NCBI RefSeq assembly: GCF_039528175.1
Contig: NZ_BAAALH010000002.1
Location: 186,001-250,000, forward strand
Length of the DNA: 64,000 nt
Origin: Citricoccus alkalitolerans
Lineage (GTDB): Bacteria; Actinomycetota; Actinomycetes; Actinomycetales; Micrococcaceae
Reading direction: 5' to 3'
In this document: in pieces, positions 1-8,045 of the stretch
How positions within the stretch are numbered: the stretch's first letter is position 1
How the letters are laid out: each line of letters starts with the position of its first letter
Program-made: the position numbers and the translations under genes
Notes under the pieces: model-generated
What the model saw: the letters and a program-made list of their open reading frames with translations, nothing else
Databases searched by the model: none
Told to the model about the DNA's origin: nothing

Positions 1-1683
1 ATTGACCCCGCTGGTCTTGCCCTGGTCGTTGGCCGTGGAGATGGAGGTGTACCGCTTGATGTGCTCCACGGAGCGCATTCCCGCGCCGGTCGCCCGAATC
101 ACGTCCGCCACGGTCTGGTCCCGCTGCAGGTCCACGAAGTGGGTCCGCCAGTCCGCGGGCTCCCCCTCGAGGGCCGGCACCAGCCAGAGCGGGCGAATAG
201 CGCCGGGAGCCCCGTTCGGAACAGGGGCGGAGGGGATGATCAGCGGCGCCGAGTAGCCGGCGGACCGAGCGGCACTGTGCCCGGCCCGGGCCCCCTGTTC
301 CAGGACCTCGTGCAGGGTCTCCGTACCGGTGATGGATCCGGCGGTCTGCTGGTTCTTGACCGCGGCCGCTGGCACGAACGCGGCGATTCGCTCATTCCAG
401 CGCAGACGGCCCTGCCGCTGGCTGTGCAGGTGGACCACCGGGGAGAATCCCCCGGAGACAGCGAGCAGGTCCGCGGCGATGACCTCCGGCGCGCCGGCGA
501 TCGCACCGGATTCATCCAGGGCTGCCACGGTGATGCCGCTGAGGCGGCCGCCAGGGCCGTCGCCGGCCGTGTCCACCACGGCGGCACCGAAGATTCCGCG
601 CACTCCCGTGGCCTCGAGGACCTCCAGCGCAGTGGCCGAGGCCTCCGGCCGGGAGTCGACGACGGCGGCCACGGACACCCCGACTGCGTGCAGGTCCGCG
701 ACGAGCCGGTAGGAGGAGTCGTTGGTGGTCGCCACCGCGATCTGCTCCCCCGCGAGCGCGGCGTACCGGTTCAGGTAGGTGCGGACGGCTCCGGCGAGCA
801 TGATGCCGGGACGGTCGTTGTTGGCGAAGACGATCGGCCGCTCGTGCGCGCCGGTGGCCAGCACCACCTGGCCGGCGCGCACGTGCCAGATCCGCTGCCG
901 CGAGACCCCGGGCCGCTCGCGGGCGGGCAGGTGGTCCGTGCGGTGCTCGACGGCGACCACGAAGTTCTCGTCATAGCTGCCGAAGGCCGTGGTGCGCGGC
1001 AGGTAGGTGAAGTCCTCGGCAGCGTGCAGCCGCTGCACGGTGGCCCGCGCCCAGTCGCGCGCGTCCATCTCATCGATCACTTCGTCTGTGCCGGCAGTAC
1101 CGACAGAAGAATCACCGGCAGTGCTGCCGCGCCCGGAGAGTAGGGAACCGCCTGGCAGCGGCTGGTCGTCCATCAGGATGGTCCGGGCACCGGTCTTGGC
1201 GGCCTCTCGGGCGGCGGACAGTCCCGCCGGCCCCGCGCCGACGACGAGCACGTCCGCGTGAACGTACTTGTGGTCATAGACAGCCTCATCCTTGACCGGG
1301 TCCAGGACGCCGAGGCCGGAGAGGTAGGTGGCCTCGAGCTCCTCGGTCAGGCCGACGGTGGTGGCCGGCAGCATGGACTCGTCCGCGTGCCCGGGGAACC
1401 GTGCGGAGACGGTGACCAGGGCATTGGACTCCTCCACGCCCGCCGAGAGGATGCCGCGCGGCCGGCCCAGGTACAGGGACGGCCCGCAGACCACGCGGCC
1501 GGCGGCTACCAGAGCGCTGGCCAGGGTGTCCCCGGGGTGGCCCGTGTAGGCGGTGCCGTCCACGGTGAACGGGATCTCCCGGCCGCGGTCGATTCCGTGG
1601 CCGGGGGCTCGGCCGGCGTCGAGGCGAGCGGTGTTCCCGCGCCGTCCGGTGTTCCCGCGCTGTTCAGTGTTCTCGGTGCTCAC
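1..1683 (-). CDS. soxA: Sarcosine oxidase alpha subunit, 3' end outside window
   Basis: Large subunit of heterotetrameric sarcosine oxidase, which demethylates sarcosine to glycine with transfer of the one-carbon unit to tetrahydrofolate. The visible 561 codons begin with GTG at 1683, overlapping the soxD stop (GTGA). After a variable N-terminus of about 35 residues comes the small ferredoxin-like/NAD-binding start (IPFTVDGTAYTGHPGDTLAS), then the dinucleotide fold motif VVGAGPAGLSAA near residue 155. The last visible residues (HIKRYTSISTANDQGKTSGVN region) match the family. The gene continues off the left edge, so soxG, expected next, cannot be seen. It is last of the visible glyA-soxB-soxD-soxA operon. 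The start is supported only by the overlap; no clear ribosome site was seen. Confidence 0.93.
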   Translation of the reverse strand, partial: MSTENTEQRGNTGRRGNTARLDAGRAPGHGIDRGREIPFTVDGTAYTGHPGDTLASALVAAGRVVCGPSLYLGRPRGILSAGVEESNALVTVSARFPGHADESMLPATTVGLTEELEATYLSGLGVLDPVKDEAVYDHKYVHADVLVVGAGPAGLSAAREAAKTGARTILMDDQPLPGGSLLSGRGSTAGDSSVGTAGTDEVIDEMDARDWARATVQRLHAAEDFTYLPRTTAFGSYDENFVVAVEHRTDHLPARERPGVSRQRIWHVRAGQVVLATGAHERPIVFANNDRPGIMLAGAVRTYLNRYAALAGEQIAVATTNDSSYRLVADLHAVGVSVAAVVDSRPEASATALEVLEATGVRGIFGAAVVDTAGDGPGGRLSGITVAALDESGAIAGAPEVIAADLLAVSGGFSPVVHLHSQRQGRLRWNERIAAFVPAAAVKNQQTAGSITGTETLHEVLEQGARAGHSAARSAGYSAPLIIPSAPVPNGAPGAIRPLWLVPALEGEPADWRTHFVDLQRDQTVADVIRATGAGMRSVEHIKRYTSISTANDQGKTSGVN

Positions 1684-2057
1684 GGGGTTCCTCCGTCAGT
1701 GCGTTCAGGGGTGGTGTCGGAGCCGGAGGCGCCGGAGTTCCCAGCGGCGCTGGAAGCCGCGCTGCGAGCGCCCGGCATGGGGCCGGCGTCGGGACGGGGC
1801 TGGCCGGCCGGATAGGTGGCGGCAAACTCGTAGGTGGCGGTGTCCCGCAGAGCGTTGAACCACTTGCGGCAGCCACCGCCGTGCTGCCAGCGCTCGGCGA
1901 ACAGTCCCTTCGTGTTCTCCCGGTAGAAGAGGTACTCGGCCCAGGCCCGGTCGTCCAGGGCGTGGGGGTCGGCGGGATAGGCCACGTGGGCCTGGCCGCC
2001 GTAGTGGAACTCGGTCTCGTTGCGTGGCCCGCAGTGGGGGCAGTCGATCAGCAGCAT
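1680..2057 (-). CDS. soxD: Sarcosine oxidase delta subunit
   Basis: Small zinc-binding subunit (125 residues) of heterotetrameric sarcosine oxidase. The N-terminal MLLIDCPHCGPRNETEF carries the CPHCG zinc motif, and a later His and Cys (HGGGCRKWFNA) complete the usual site. The C-terminal 25 residues are a low-complexity Ala/Gly/Ser tail, longer than in most relatives. The ATG at 2057 was chosen because the family begins exactly at MLLI; the open frame extends upstream into soxB but that part has no family likeness. It lies 35 bp after soxB and its TGA overlaps the GTG of soxA, which indicates translational coupling. Confidence 0.95.
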   Translation of the reverse strand: MLLIDCPHCGPRNETEFHYGGQAHVAYPADPHALDDRAWAEYLFYRENTKGLFAERWQHGGGCRKWFNALRDTATYEFAATYPAGQPRPDAGPMPGARSAASSAAGNSGASGSDTTPERTDGGTP

Positions 2058-2092
2058 GGTGGGTGCCTGGGTGCCTTTCTTCAGTGCGCCGG

Positions 2093-3310
2093 TCAGTGGG
2101 CCACGGCGGCGGCGCCGTGCTCGTCGATCAGATGACCGGTCTCGAAACGGTCCAGGGCGAACGGCGCGTTCAGCGGATGGGCCTGTCCGGTCGCGATGGT
2201 GTGGGCGAAGGTGTAGCCGGATGCCGGCGTGCCCTTGAAGCCGCCGGTGCCCCAACCGCAGTTGACGTAGAGCTCGTCCACCTCGGTCGGAGAGATGATG
2301 GGCGAGGCGTCCAGCGTGGTGTCCACAATTCCACCCCAGGTGCGCAGCAGGTGCGCCCGGGAGAAGATCGGGAACAACTCGCAGGCGGCGGCCAGTTGCT
2401 CCTCCACCACGTGGAAGGCGCCGCGCTGGCCGTAGCCGTTGTAGGAGTCGATCCCGGCCCCCATGACCAGCTCGCCCTTGTGGGCTTGTGAGACGTAGAC
2501 GTGGACGTGGTTGGACATCACCACGGTGGGGTGGACCGGTTCGAACAGCTCCGAGACCAGCGCCTGCAGCGGGTGGGACTGGATGGGCAGTCGCACCCCG
2601 GCCAGCTCCGCCAGCACGGAGGAGTGCCCGGCGGCGGCCAGGGCGACCTTCCCGGCGTTGATGCGGCCGCGTGACGTCTCCACGCCGACCACCCGGTTGC
2701 CGTCCTTGACGAACCCGGTGACCTCGCAGTTCTGGATGATGTCCACGCCCATCTCATCGCACTTGCGGGCGAAGGCCCAGGCCACATGGTCGTGCTTGGC
2801 GATTCCGGCGCGCGGCTGGTACGTGGCCCCCATGACCGGATAGCGGATGTCGTCCCCGATGTTGATGATCGGGCACAGCTCCTTGACCTGCTGCGGGTCC
2901 AGCCACTCGGCGTCCACCCCGTTGAGGGCGTTGGCGTTGACTCGCCGCTGTGACTCACGCACGTCCTGCAGGGTGTGGGCGAGGTTCATGACGCCGCGCT
3001 GGGAGAACAGGAAGTCGTAGTCCAGCTCCTCGGGCAGCCCCTCCCACAGCTTGAGGGAATGCTCGTAGATCGCCGCGGACTCATCCCACAGGTAGTTCGA
3101 GCGGATGATCGTGGTGTTGCGGGCCATGTTTCCGCCCGCCAGCCAGCCGCGTTCCAGAATGGCGATGTTGGTCATGCCGTGCCTGGACGCCAGGTAGTAG
3201 GCGGTCGCCAGGCCGTGGCCGCCGCCTCCGACGATCACGGCGTCATAGCTGGGCTTGGGGTCGGGGTTGTGCCACAGGAAGTCCGGGTGCTCGGGAAGCT
3301 TCTCGGCCAT
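2093..3310 (-). CDS. soxB: Sarcosine oxidase beta subunit
   Basis: Catalytic flavoprotein subunit (405 residues, usual length) of sarcosine oxidase that carries covalent FMN and FAD. The FAD-binding motif AVIVGGGGHGLATAYYLA is at residues 25-42, followed by the family segment GGNMARNTTIIRSNYLW, and near the C-terminus NCGWGTGGFKGTPASG, typical of DAO-fold amine oxidases. The ATG at 3310 is one base after the glyA stop codon, so it is co-translated with glyA. Together with soxD and soxA it defines an operon for sarcosine use, usually the last step of glycine-betaine degradation. Confidence 0.96.
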   Translation of the reverse strand: MAEKLPEHPDFLWHNPDPKPSYDAVIVGGGGHGLATAYYLASRHGMTNIAILERGWLAGGNMARNTTIIRSNYLWDESAAIYEHSLKLWEGLPEELDYDFLFSQRGVMNLAHTLQDVRESQRRVNANALNGVDAEWLDPQQVKELCPIINIGDDIRYPVMGATYQPRAGIAKHDHVAWAFARKCDEMGVDIIQNCEVTGFVKDGNRVVGVETSRGRINAGKVALAAAGHSSVLAELAGVRLPIQSHPLQALVSELFEPVHPTVVMSNHVHVYVSQAHKGELVMGAGIDSYNGYGQRGAFHVVEEQLAAACELFPIFSRAHLLRTWGGIVDTTLDASPIISPTEVDELYVNCGWGTGGFKGTPASGYTFAHTIATGQAHPLNAPFALDRFETGHLIDEHGAAAVAH

Positions 3311-3311
3311 G

Positions 3312-4700
3312 TCAGGCCCCCTTCGGAGCGAGGAGTTCGGTCATGTTCGGGTACAGGGGATGGGCGGCCGCCAGGGTGCGGACCCGCTCGCGCAGACCGG
3401 TCACCACCTCGTCGGCCACCCCGACGCCGGCCCCGGCATCCGCCGCGCCAGCGGTCCCGGCCGCGGCAGCGGCAGCGCCAGCCTTCAGGGTCTCGGCGAT
3501 GACGTCCGCGACCTCGCGGAAGGCCTCCTCACCGAAGCCGCGAGTGGCCAGGGCGGGGGTGCCGATGCGCAGCCCGGAGGTCACCATCGGCGGACGCGGG
3601 TCGAAAGGCACGGAGTTGCGGTTGATGGTGATGTCCACGGCGGCCAGCAGGTCCTCGCCCTGCTGGCCGTCCAAGGACGAGTCCCGCAGGTCCACGAGGA
3701 CCAGGTGCACGTCCGTGCCGCCGGTGAGGACGGTGATCCCGTGCTCGGCAACGTCCGGGCGGGTGAGCCGCTCGGCGAGGATGCGCGCGCCGGCCAGGGT
3801 CCGCTCCTGCCGGTCCCGGAAACCCTCGGAGGCGGCGATCTTGAACGCCACGGCCTTACCGGCGATCACATGCTCGAGCGGCCCGCCCTGCTGGCCCGGG
3901 AACACCGCGGAGTTGACCTTCTTGGCGATGTCCGCGTCATTGGTCAGGATGATGCCGCCGCGAGGACCGGCCAGGGTCTTGTGGGTGGTGGAGGTGACCA
4001 CGTGGGCGTGCGGGACGGGCGAGGGGTGCAGGCCCGTGGCGACGAGCCCGGCGAAGTGGGCCATGTCCACCATCAGGTAGGCCCCGACCTCGTCCGCGAT
4101 CTCGCGGAAGCGGGCGAAGTCCAGTTGGCGCGGGTAGGCGGACCAGCCGGCAACGATCAGCTTCGGGGAGCTCTCGCGGGCCAGGCGGGCCACCTCATCC
4201 ATGTCCACCTCCAGGGTGGATTCGTCCACGCCGTACGCCACGATGTTGTAGAGGCGGCCGGAGAAGTTGATCTTCATCCCGTGGGTCAGGTGACCACCGT
4301 GGGCGAGGTTGAGCCCGAGCACCGTGTCCCCGGGCCGGATGAGTGCGTGCATCACGGAGGCGTTGGCCTGCGCGCCGGAGTGGGGCTGGACATTGGCGAA
4401 CCCGGCTCCGAAGAGGGCCTTGACCCGCTCGAGGGCCAGGCTCTCCACCGCGTCCACATGCTCACACCCGCCGTAGTAGCGCTTGCCGGGGTACCCCTCG
4501 GCGTACTTGTTCGTGAGCACCGAGCCCTGGGCCTGCATGACGGCCGCGGCGGTGTGGTTCTCCGAGGCGATCATCTCCAGCCCTTCGCGCTGCCGCCCCA
4601 ACTCGGCGTCGATGTGTGCCGCGATCTCGGGGTCGAGCTCGGCCAGGCCAGTAGTCAGTTCGGTGGGGACGGCCTCGGCCATCTCGCGGGTCATAGTCAC
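3312..4700 (-). CDS. glyA: Serine hydroxymethyltransferase
   Basis: PLP enzyme interconverting glycine and serine with 5,10-methylene-tetrahydrofolate. At 462 residues it is slightly long because of an Ala/Gly-rich insert near residues 405-425. Recognisable motifs are MIASENHT, NKYAEGYPGKRYYGGCE, and the PLP-lysine segment VVTSTTHKTLAGPRGG. GTG at 4700 is favoured over ATG at 4694 because an AGGAG box lies 6 bases before it. As first gene of the sox operon it can combine the methylene-THF and glycine made by sarcosine oxidase into serine. The operon promoter lies in the 125-bp divergent region shared with the GntR gene. Confidence 0.97.
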   Translation of the reverse strand: MTMTREMAEAVPTELTTGLAELDPEIAAHIDAELGRQREGLEMIASENHTAAAVMQAQGSVLTNKYAEGYPGKRYYGGCEHVDAVESLALERVKALFGAGFANVQPHSGAQANASVMHALIRPGDTVLGLNLAHGGHLTHGMKINFSGRLYNIVAYGVDESTLEVDMDEVARLARESSPKLIVAGWSAYPRQLDFARFREIADEVGAYLMVDMAHFAGLVATGLHPSPVPHAHVVTSTTHKTLAGPRGGIILTNDADIAKKVNSAVFPGQQGGPLEHVIAGKAVAFKIAASEGFRDRQERTLAGARILAERLTRPDVAEHGITVLTGGTDVHLVLVDLRDSSLDGQQGEDLLAAVDITINRNSVPFDPRPPMVTSGLRIGTPALATRGFGEEAFREVADVIAETLKAGAAAAAAGTAGAADAGAGVGVADEVVTGLRERVRTLAAAHPLYPNMTELLAPKGA

Positions 4701-4732
4701 GATGTTCTCCTGGTAAGCCTCTTGAAGACAAC

Positions 4733-4742
4733 TGATATATCA
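4733..4742. promoter_or_regulatory. Candidate GntR operator between glyA-sox and gntR
   Basis: TGATATATCA is a perfect 10-base palindrome in an AT-rich island of the divergent glyA/gntR region. A good -10 box, TATGAT, lies at 4758-4763 reading toward gntR, and the palindrome covers the expected -35 position 17 bases upstream. GntR proteins of the FCD class usually bind short palindromes of this kind, so autoregulation plus control of the sox operon is likely. The regulator assignment is inference. Confidence 0.5.
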
Positions 4743-4825
4743 AGCTGCGGTCTACAGTATGATGGGGATCACACCCCGTCAAGGGCTTGCAGAAACACGG
4801 GCCACCCGACGAGCAGAAGGACCTC

Positions 4826-5485
4826 ATGACCACCGCAACGGACCTCGCCCCCACTGGCCTCTCGCTCGCCGAGCAGGCCTACCGTGTCCTCCGAGACCGG
4901 CTGATCATGCTGGACATCGCCCCCGGCGAGCCACTCCAGGAACTCCAGCTCGCCAGCGAGCTCGGATTCGGCCGCACGCCGCTGCGCGAGGCCTTGAAGC
5001 GGCTCGAGACCGACCACCTGGTGGTGTCCTATTCACGCCGGGGCACCTTCGCCACCCGAGTGGACATCACGGAGCTCGCCGCTGTCTCCGAGGTGCGGCG
5101 CCTCCTGGAGCCACTGGCCGCCCGCAAGGCCGCGGCCACCACAGATCCCACCATTCGAGCCGCCCTCGCAGAGGCGCGCGAGGGCATTGACCACCTCTCC
5201 GGAGCGACTCCCTGGCGCGAAGTCATGGCCCAGGATCTGGCGGTGCACCGATTGGTATACCGCGCCGCCGGCAACCACCATCTAGAGGAATCACTCATCC
5301 GGCTGGACAACCTGGCCACCCGGATCTGGTGCGTGGTGGTAGACCGACTCCCGGATGTGGCCGGTCACATCCGAGAGCATCTTGACCTCCTGGACGCGAT
5401 CCTGGACGGGGACGCCGACCGGGCGGAGGAGTTGACCTCCGCGCACATCCGACACTTCGACGCTGCCATCCGCCAGGTCATCTGA
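4826..5485 (+). CDS. GntR family regulator (FCD class), likely sox regulator
   Basis: A 219-residue regulator with an N-terminal winged helix (LSLAEQAYRVLRDRLI to GFGRTPLREALKRLE, residues 12-65) and a C-terminal FCD all-helical effector domain that includes VHRLVYRAAGNHHL. The ATG at 4826 is used because AAGGA sits 4 bases upstream; a TTG 39 bases earlier in frame is less likely. It is divergent from glyA-soxBDA, the standard arrangement for a local regulator. The effector is unknown; sarcosine, glycine or a related one-carbon compound is a guess from context. Confidence 0.85.
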   Translation: MTTATDLAPTGLSLAEQAYRVLRDRLIMLDIAPGEPLQELQLASELGFGRTPLREALKRLETDHLVVSYSRRGTFATRVDITELAAVSEVRRLLEPLAARKAAATTDPTIRAALAEAREGIDHLSGATPWREVMAQDLAVHRLVYRAAGNHHLEESLIRLDNLATRIWCVVVDRLPDVAGHIREHLDLLDAILDGDADRAEELTSAHIRHFDAAIRQVI

Positions 5486-5516
5486 CGACGTCGGCCCTCA
5501 CCAGGCCTTTCCGTCG

Positions 5517-5550
5517 GATTGACCTCCAGCTGAGCACCGGTAGGTCAATC
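5517..5550. terminator. Inverted repeat between convergent GntR genes
   Basis: GATTGACCT at 5517-5525 pairs perfectly with AGGTCAATC at 5542-5550 across a 16-base loop. It lies between the stop codons of two convergent genes (5485 and 5569), so a bidirectional terminator is the simplest reading. No strong T tract follows on either strand. Confidence 0.45.
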
Positions 5551-5568
5551 AACGGACGTCCCCGTCCC

Positions 5569-6234
5569 TCAGGCTCCGGACCGCACCGACTCCTCGATGG
5601 CCGCACCCACGGACATCAGGTGCTCGCGCATGGCCCGGGCCGCCTCCTCCGGCTCCCGCGCACAGACGGCGTCAATGATGGCCAGATGTTCCGGCAGAGA
5701 CTGCTGCGAGCGCCCGGGCTTGGCGAACAGGCGGTACTGGAAGCGCACGGCCTGGGCACGGAGCCGGTCGATGGTCGCAGCGGCCGTCTTCTGCCCGGAC
5801 AGGCGGATCAGGGTGGAGTGCAGGTCCGTGTTGCCCTGGGCGTAGGCGGCCTGGTCCCCGGCCTCGACGGCGGATTCCATGCCCCGGCCGATCTGCCGGA
5901 GCTCCTCGGCCTCGGCATCGGAGATGCGCGTTGCCGCCCGTGCGGCACACAGTGCCTCCAGGGCAGAACGGACCTCCACGATCTCGATCGCCTCCTCCAC
6001 GGGGACGGAGCGGACGCGGGCACCACGGTTCTGGATCCGTTCGACGAGGCCCTCGACCGTCAGCTCGGACAGGGCGGTGCGCACGTGGCCGCGGCTGGCC
6101 CCGTACATCTCGGCCAGGTCAGCTTCGACGAGCCGCTGGTTCGGCACGAGTTCGCCGGCGAAGATGGCTGCTCGAATCTGGTCGGCCACCTCGGTCGCGT
6201 TCACCGCAGCGTTGGCCCGCGTTGCTGTTGCCAC
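5569..6234 (-). CDS. GntR family regulator (FCD class), likely controls prpF
   Basis: A 221-residue transcription factor. Residues about 10-70 form the winged helix (VNATEVADQIRAAIFAGEL, YGASRGHVRTALSELTVEGL), followed by an FCD domain with the histidine-containing segment NTDLHSTLIRLSG. The GTG start at 6234 is preceded by GGGGGAG at about 7 bases. It is divergent from the PrpF-type isomerase gene, and a clean inverted repeat lies between them, so it probably represses that gene until a tricarboxylate-type inducer appears. Inducer identity is inference. Confidence 0.82.
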   Translation of the reverse strand: MATATRANAAVNATEVADQIRAAIFAGELVPNQRLVEADLAEMYGASRGHVRTALSELTVEGLVERIQNRGARVRSVPVEEAIEIVEVRSALEALCAARAATRISDAEAEELRQIGRGMESAVEAGDQAAYAQGNTDLHSTLIRLSGQKTAAATIDRLRAQAVRFQYRLFAKPGRSQQSLPEHLAIIDAVCAREPEEAARAMREHLMSVGAAIEESVRSGA

Positions 6235-6270
6235 TGGAATCTCCCCCGCTCGTCAGCCATGATGGAACTG

Positions 6271-6297
6271 ATTGTAAACAATTTTGTCACAGATAAT
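6271..6297 (+). promoter_or_regulatory. Candidate GntR operator and prpF promoter
   Basis: ATTGTAAACAAT (6271-6282) is an inverted repeat ATTGT-NN-ACAAT, resembling operators of FCD-class GntR proteins. A -10-like GATAAT lies at 6292-6297, with TGATTG at 6269-6274 as a -35 candidate at 17-base spacing. The operator would overlap the -35 and block transcription of the isomerase gene. Confidence 0.5.
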
Positions 6298-6332
6298 GCA
6301 GGCCGCAGCCGATTTTGGTGAAGGAATACACC

Positions 6333-7478
6333 GTGAGCCCAGACCCCGCCTCGTCCACCGCACCCTCTCATCACGGCCGTGAGGCCCTCCAGGGCACCGC
6401 CGCCGAAGTCCGGTGCATGGTCATGCGCGGCGGAACCTCCAAGGGACTGTACTTCCTGGCCGAGGACCTGCCCGCCGATCCGTCCGCCAGGGACGCCCTG
6501 CTGCTCCGGCTGATGGGGTCCCCGGACGCACGGCAGATCGATGGACTGGGTGGAGCGCACCCGCTGACCAGCAAGGTCGCGGTGGTCTCCCCGCGCTCAG
6601 AGGGCGGAGTCGACTACCTGTTCCTCCAGGTCTCCGTGGACGAGGCGACCGTCTCAGACCGGCAGAACTGCGGCAACATCCTCGCCGGCATCGGCCCCTT
6701 CGCGGTCGAACGCGGCCTCGTCCCTGCCCGGGACGGCACCACAGAGGTGGTCATCCACATGGTGAACACCGGGTCGGTGGCCCGCGCCCGGGTCACGACG
6801 CCGGCCGGTCGCGTTCAGTATGAGGGCGACGCGGAGATCGCGGGGGTGCCGGGAACCGCCGCCCCGGTGGTCCTGGACTATCAGGGCACCGCCGGGTCCA
6901 GCTGTGGGGCCCTGTTCCCCACGGGGAGCCGCATCGACACCTTCGCCGGGATCGAGGTGACGTGCGTGGACAACGGGATGCCCGTCGTCGTGATCGATGC
7001 GGCGGCTCTGGGCGTGGAGGGGACCGAGGAGCCCGCCGCATTGGAGGCCGATGCCGAGTTGTGTGCCGCGGTCGAGGCCGTGCGGCTCGAAGCCGGCGTC
7101 GCGATGGGACTGGGGGACGTCAGCGAGACCACGGTGCCCAAGGTCTGCCTGGTGTCCCCCGCCCGGAGCGGGGGGACATTCAACACGCGGTGTTTCATCC
7201 CGAAACGTGTTCATGAGGCCATCGGGGTGTTCGCCGGGGCCTCGGTGGCGGTGGCGTGGCAGGTGCCCGGAACGGTGGTGGCTGGCCTGAGCGGTGACCA
7301 CAATGCGGTTGAGACCCGGGTGGAGCATCCCACGGGCCACACGGACCTGGTGGTCGAGGTCGATTCTGGGGACTCCGCGGAGGCGGGCCGGTCGTCAGCA
7401 TCCGGCCAACCCACCGTCCTCGTCACGGGCAGCGTGCGCACGGCGCGCAAATTGATGGACGGCATCGCCTTCGCCTGA
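6333..7478 (+). CDS. PrpF-family isomerase (4-oxalomesaconate tautomerase-like)
   Basis: A member of the PrpF family (two diaminopimelate-epimerase-like folds), 381 residues. Family features are the start region VRCMVMRGGTSKGLYFL, the motif SDRQNCGNILAGIGPFAV, and SSCGALFPTG in the second half. Characterised members isomerise double bonds in tricarboxylates (aconitate in the methylcitrate cycle, 4-oxalomesaconate in gallate or protocatechuate breakdown). No prpC, prpD or ring-cleavage gene is next to it, so the substrate stays open. GTG at 6333 is favoured: AAGGA lies 7 bases upstream. Confidence 0.85.
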   Translation: MSPDPASSTAPSHHGREALQGTAAEVRCMVMRGGTSKGLYFLAEDLPADPSARDALLLRLMGSPDARQIDGLGGAHPLTSKVAVVSPRSEGGVDYLFLQVSVDEATVSDRQNCGNILAGIGPFAVERGLVPARDGTTEVVIHMVNTGSVARARVTTPAGRVQYEGDAEIAGVPGTAAPVVLDYQGTAGSSCGALFPTGSRIDTFAGIEVTCVDNGMPVVVIDAAALGVEGTEEPAALEADAELCAAVEAVRLEAGVAMGLGDVSETTVPKVCLVSPARSGGTFNTRCFIPKRVHEAIGVFAGASVAVAWQVPGTVVAGLSGDHNAVETRVEHPTGHTDLVVEVDSGDSAEAGRSSASGQPTVLVTGSVRTARKLMDGIAFA

Positions 7479-7545
7479 GCGACCGGACGCCCCCGCCGGT
7501 AGACTGGCACGGCCCCTCCGCCACCGCCACTACTGGAGCACGCCC

Positions 7546-8019
7546 ATGACCACCCCCATTCCGGTCAAGCCGAGCCGCCGCAAGCGGCCCGCCACCGGGC
7601 CCCGCCCCCGCCTGAAGATGTCGCTCTACGGCTTCCTTGTGGCCTGGCTGGCGCCGAACCTGCTCATGGCCATCACCGTGCTGGTGCTGAACTTCATCCC
7701 GGCGCTGCAGGCCTACGGTTCCCTGACTCCACTGCTGGCCACCGTCGGCCTGGCCGGCCTGGTCATCGGCCTGCCCCTGTGCCTGCTGGTGAACTGGCTC
7801 TTCCGACACAAGACCAACCAGTGGATCCATGTGATCGGCTACGCGCTGGTCGGCATGCTCTACGGCCTGGCGGTGCTGTTCTCCGGCGTCGGCGGCCTTT
7901 TGCCCATGCTCATTCCCATCATTGGCTTCCCGGCCGCCATCCTGATGGCCCTGGGCCGCGCCGTGGCCCAGCCGCTGGTGAGCGTCGTCCGTCCCGAAGC
8001 AACCTCTGCCGCCGTCTGA
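7546..8019 (+). CDS. Small membrane protein, four predicted TM segments
   Basis: A 157-residue protein of unknown function. A basic, Pro-rich N-terminus (about 25 residues) is followed by four hydrophobic stretches at about 27-50, 60-82, 92-112 and 115-138, with the positively charged linker FRHKTNQW between the second and third. The ATG has GGAG 9 bases upstream. It sits 67 bp after prpF and 26 bp before pdxK on the same strand, so it may be in one transcript with pdxK. I do not recognise the family. Confidence 0.75.
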   Translation: MTTPIPVKPSRRKRPATGPRPRLKMSLYGFLVAWLAPNLLMAITVLVLNFIPALQAYGSLTPLLATVGLAGLVIGLPLCLLVNWLFRHKTNQWIHVIGYALVGMLYGLAVLFSGVGGLLPMLIPIIGFPAAILMALGRAVAQPLVSVVRPEATSAAV

Positions 8020-8045
8020 CCCGCCGCCGGTTGAAGGGGATTAAC

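Noticed and set aside
61..1143. 360-codon plus-strand frame at the left edge
   Set aside because: The minus strand reads continuously as SoxA, including its Rossmann motif and conserved C-terminal segment.
3255..4829. 524-codon plus-strand frame opposite glyA
   Set aside because: Antisense to glyA, whose motifs are unambiguous.
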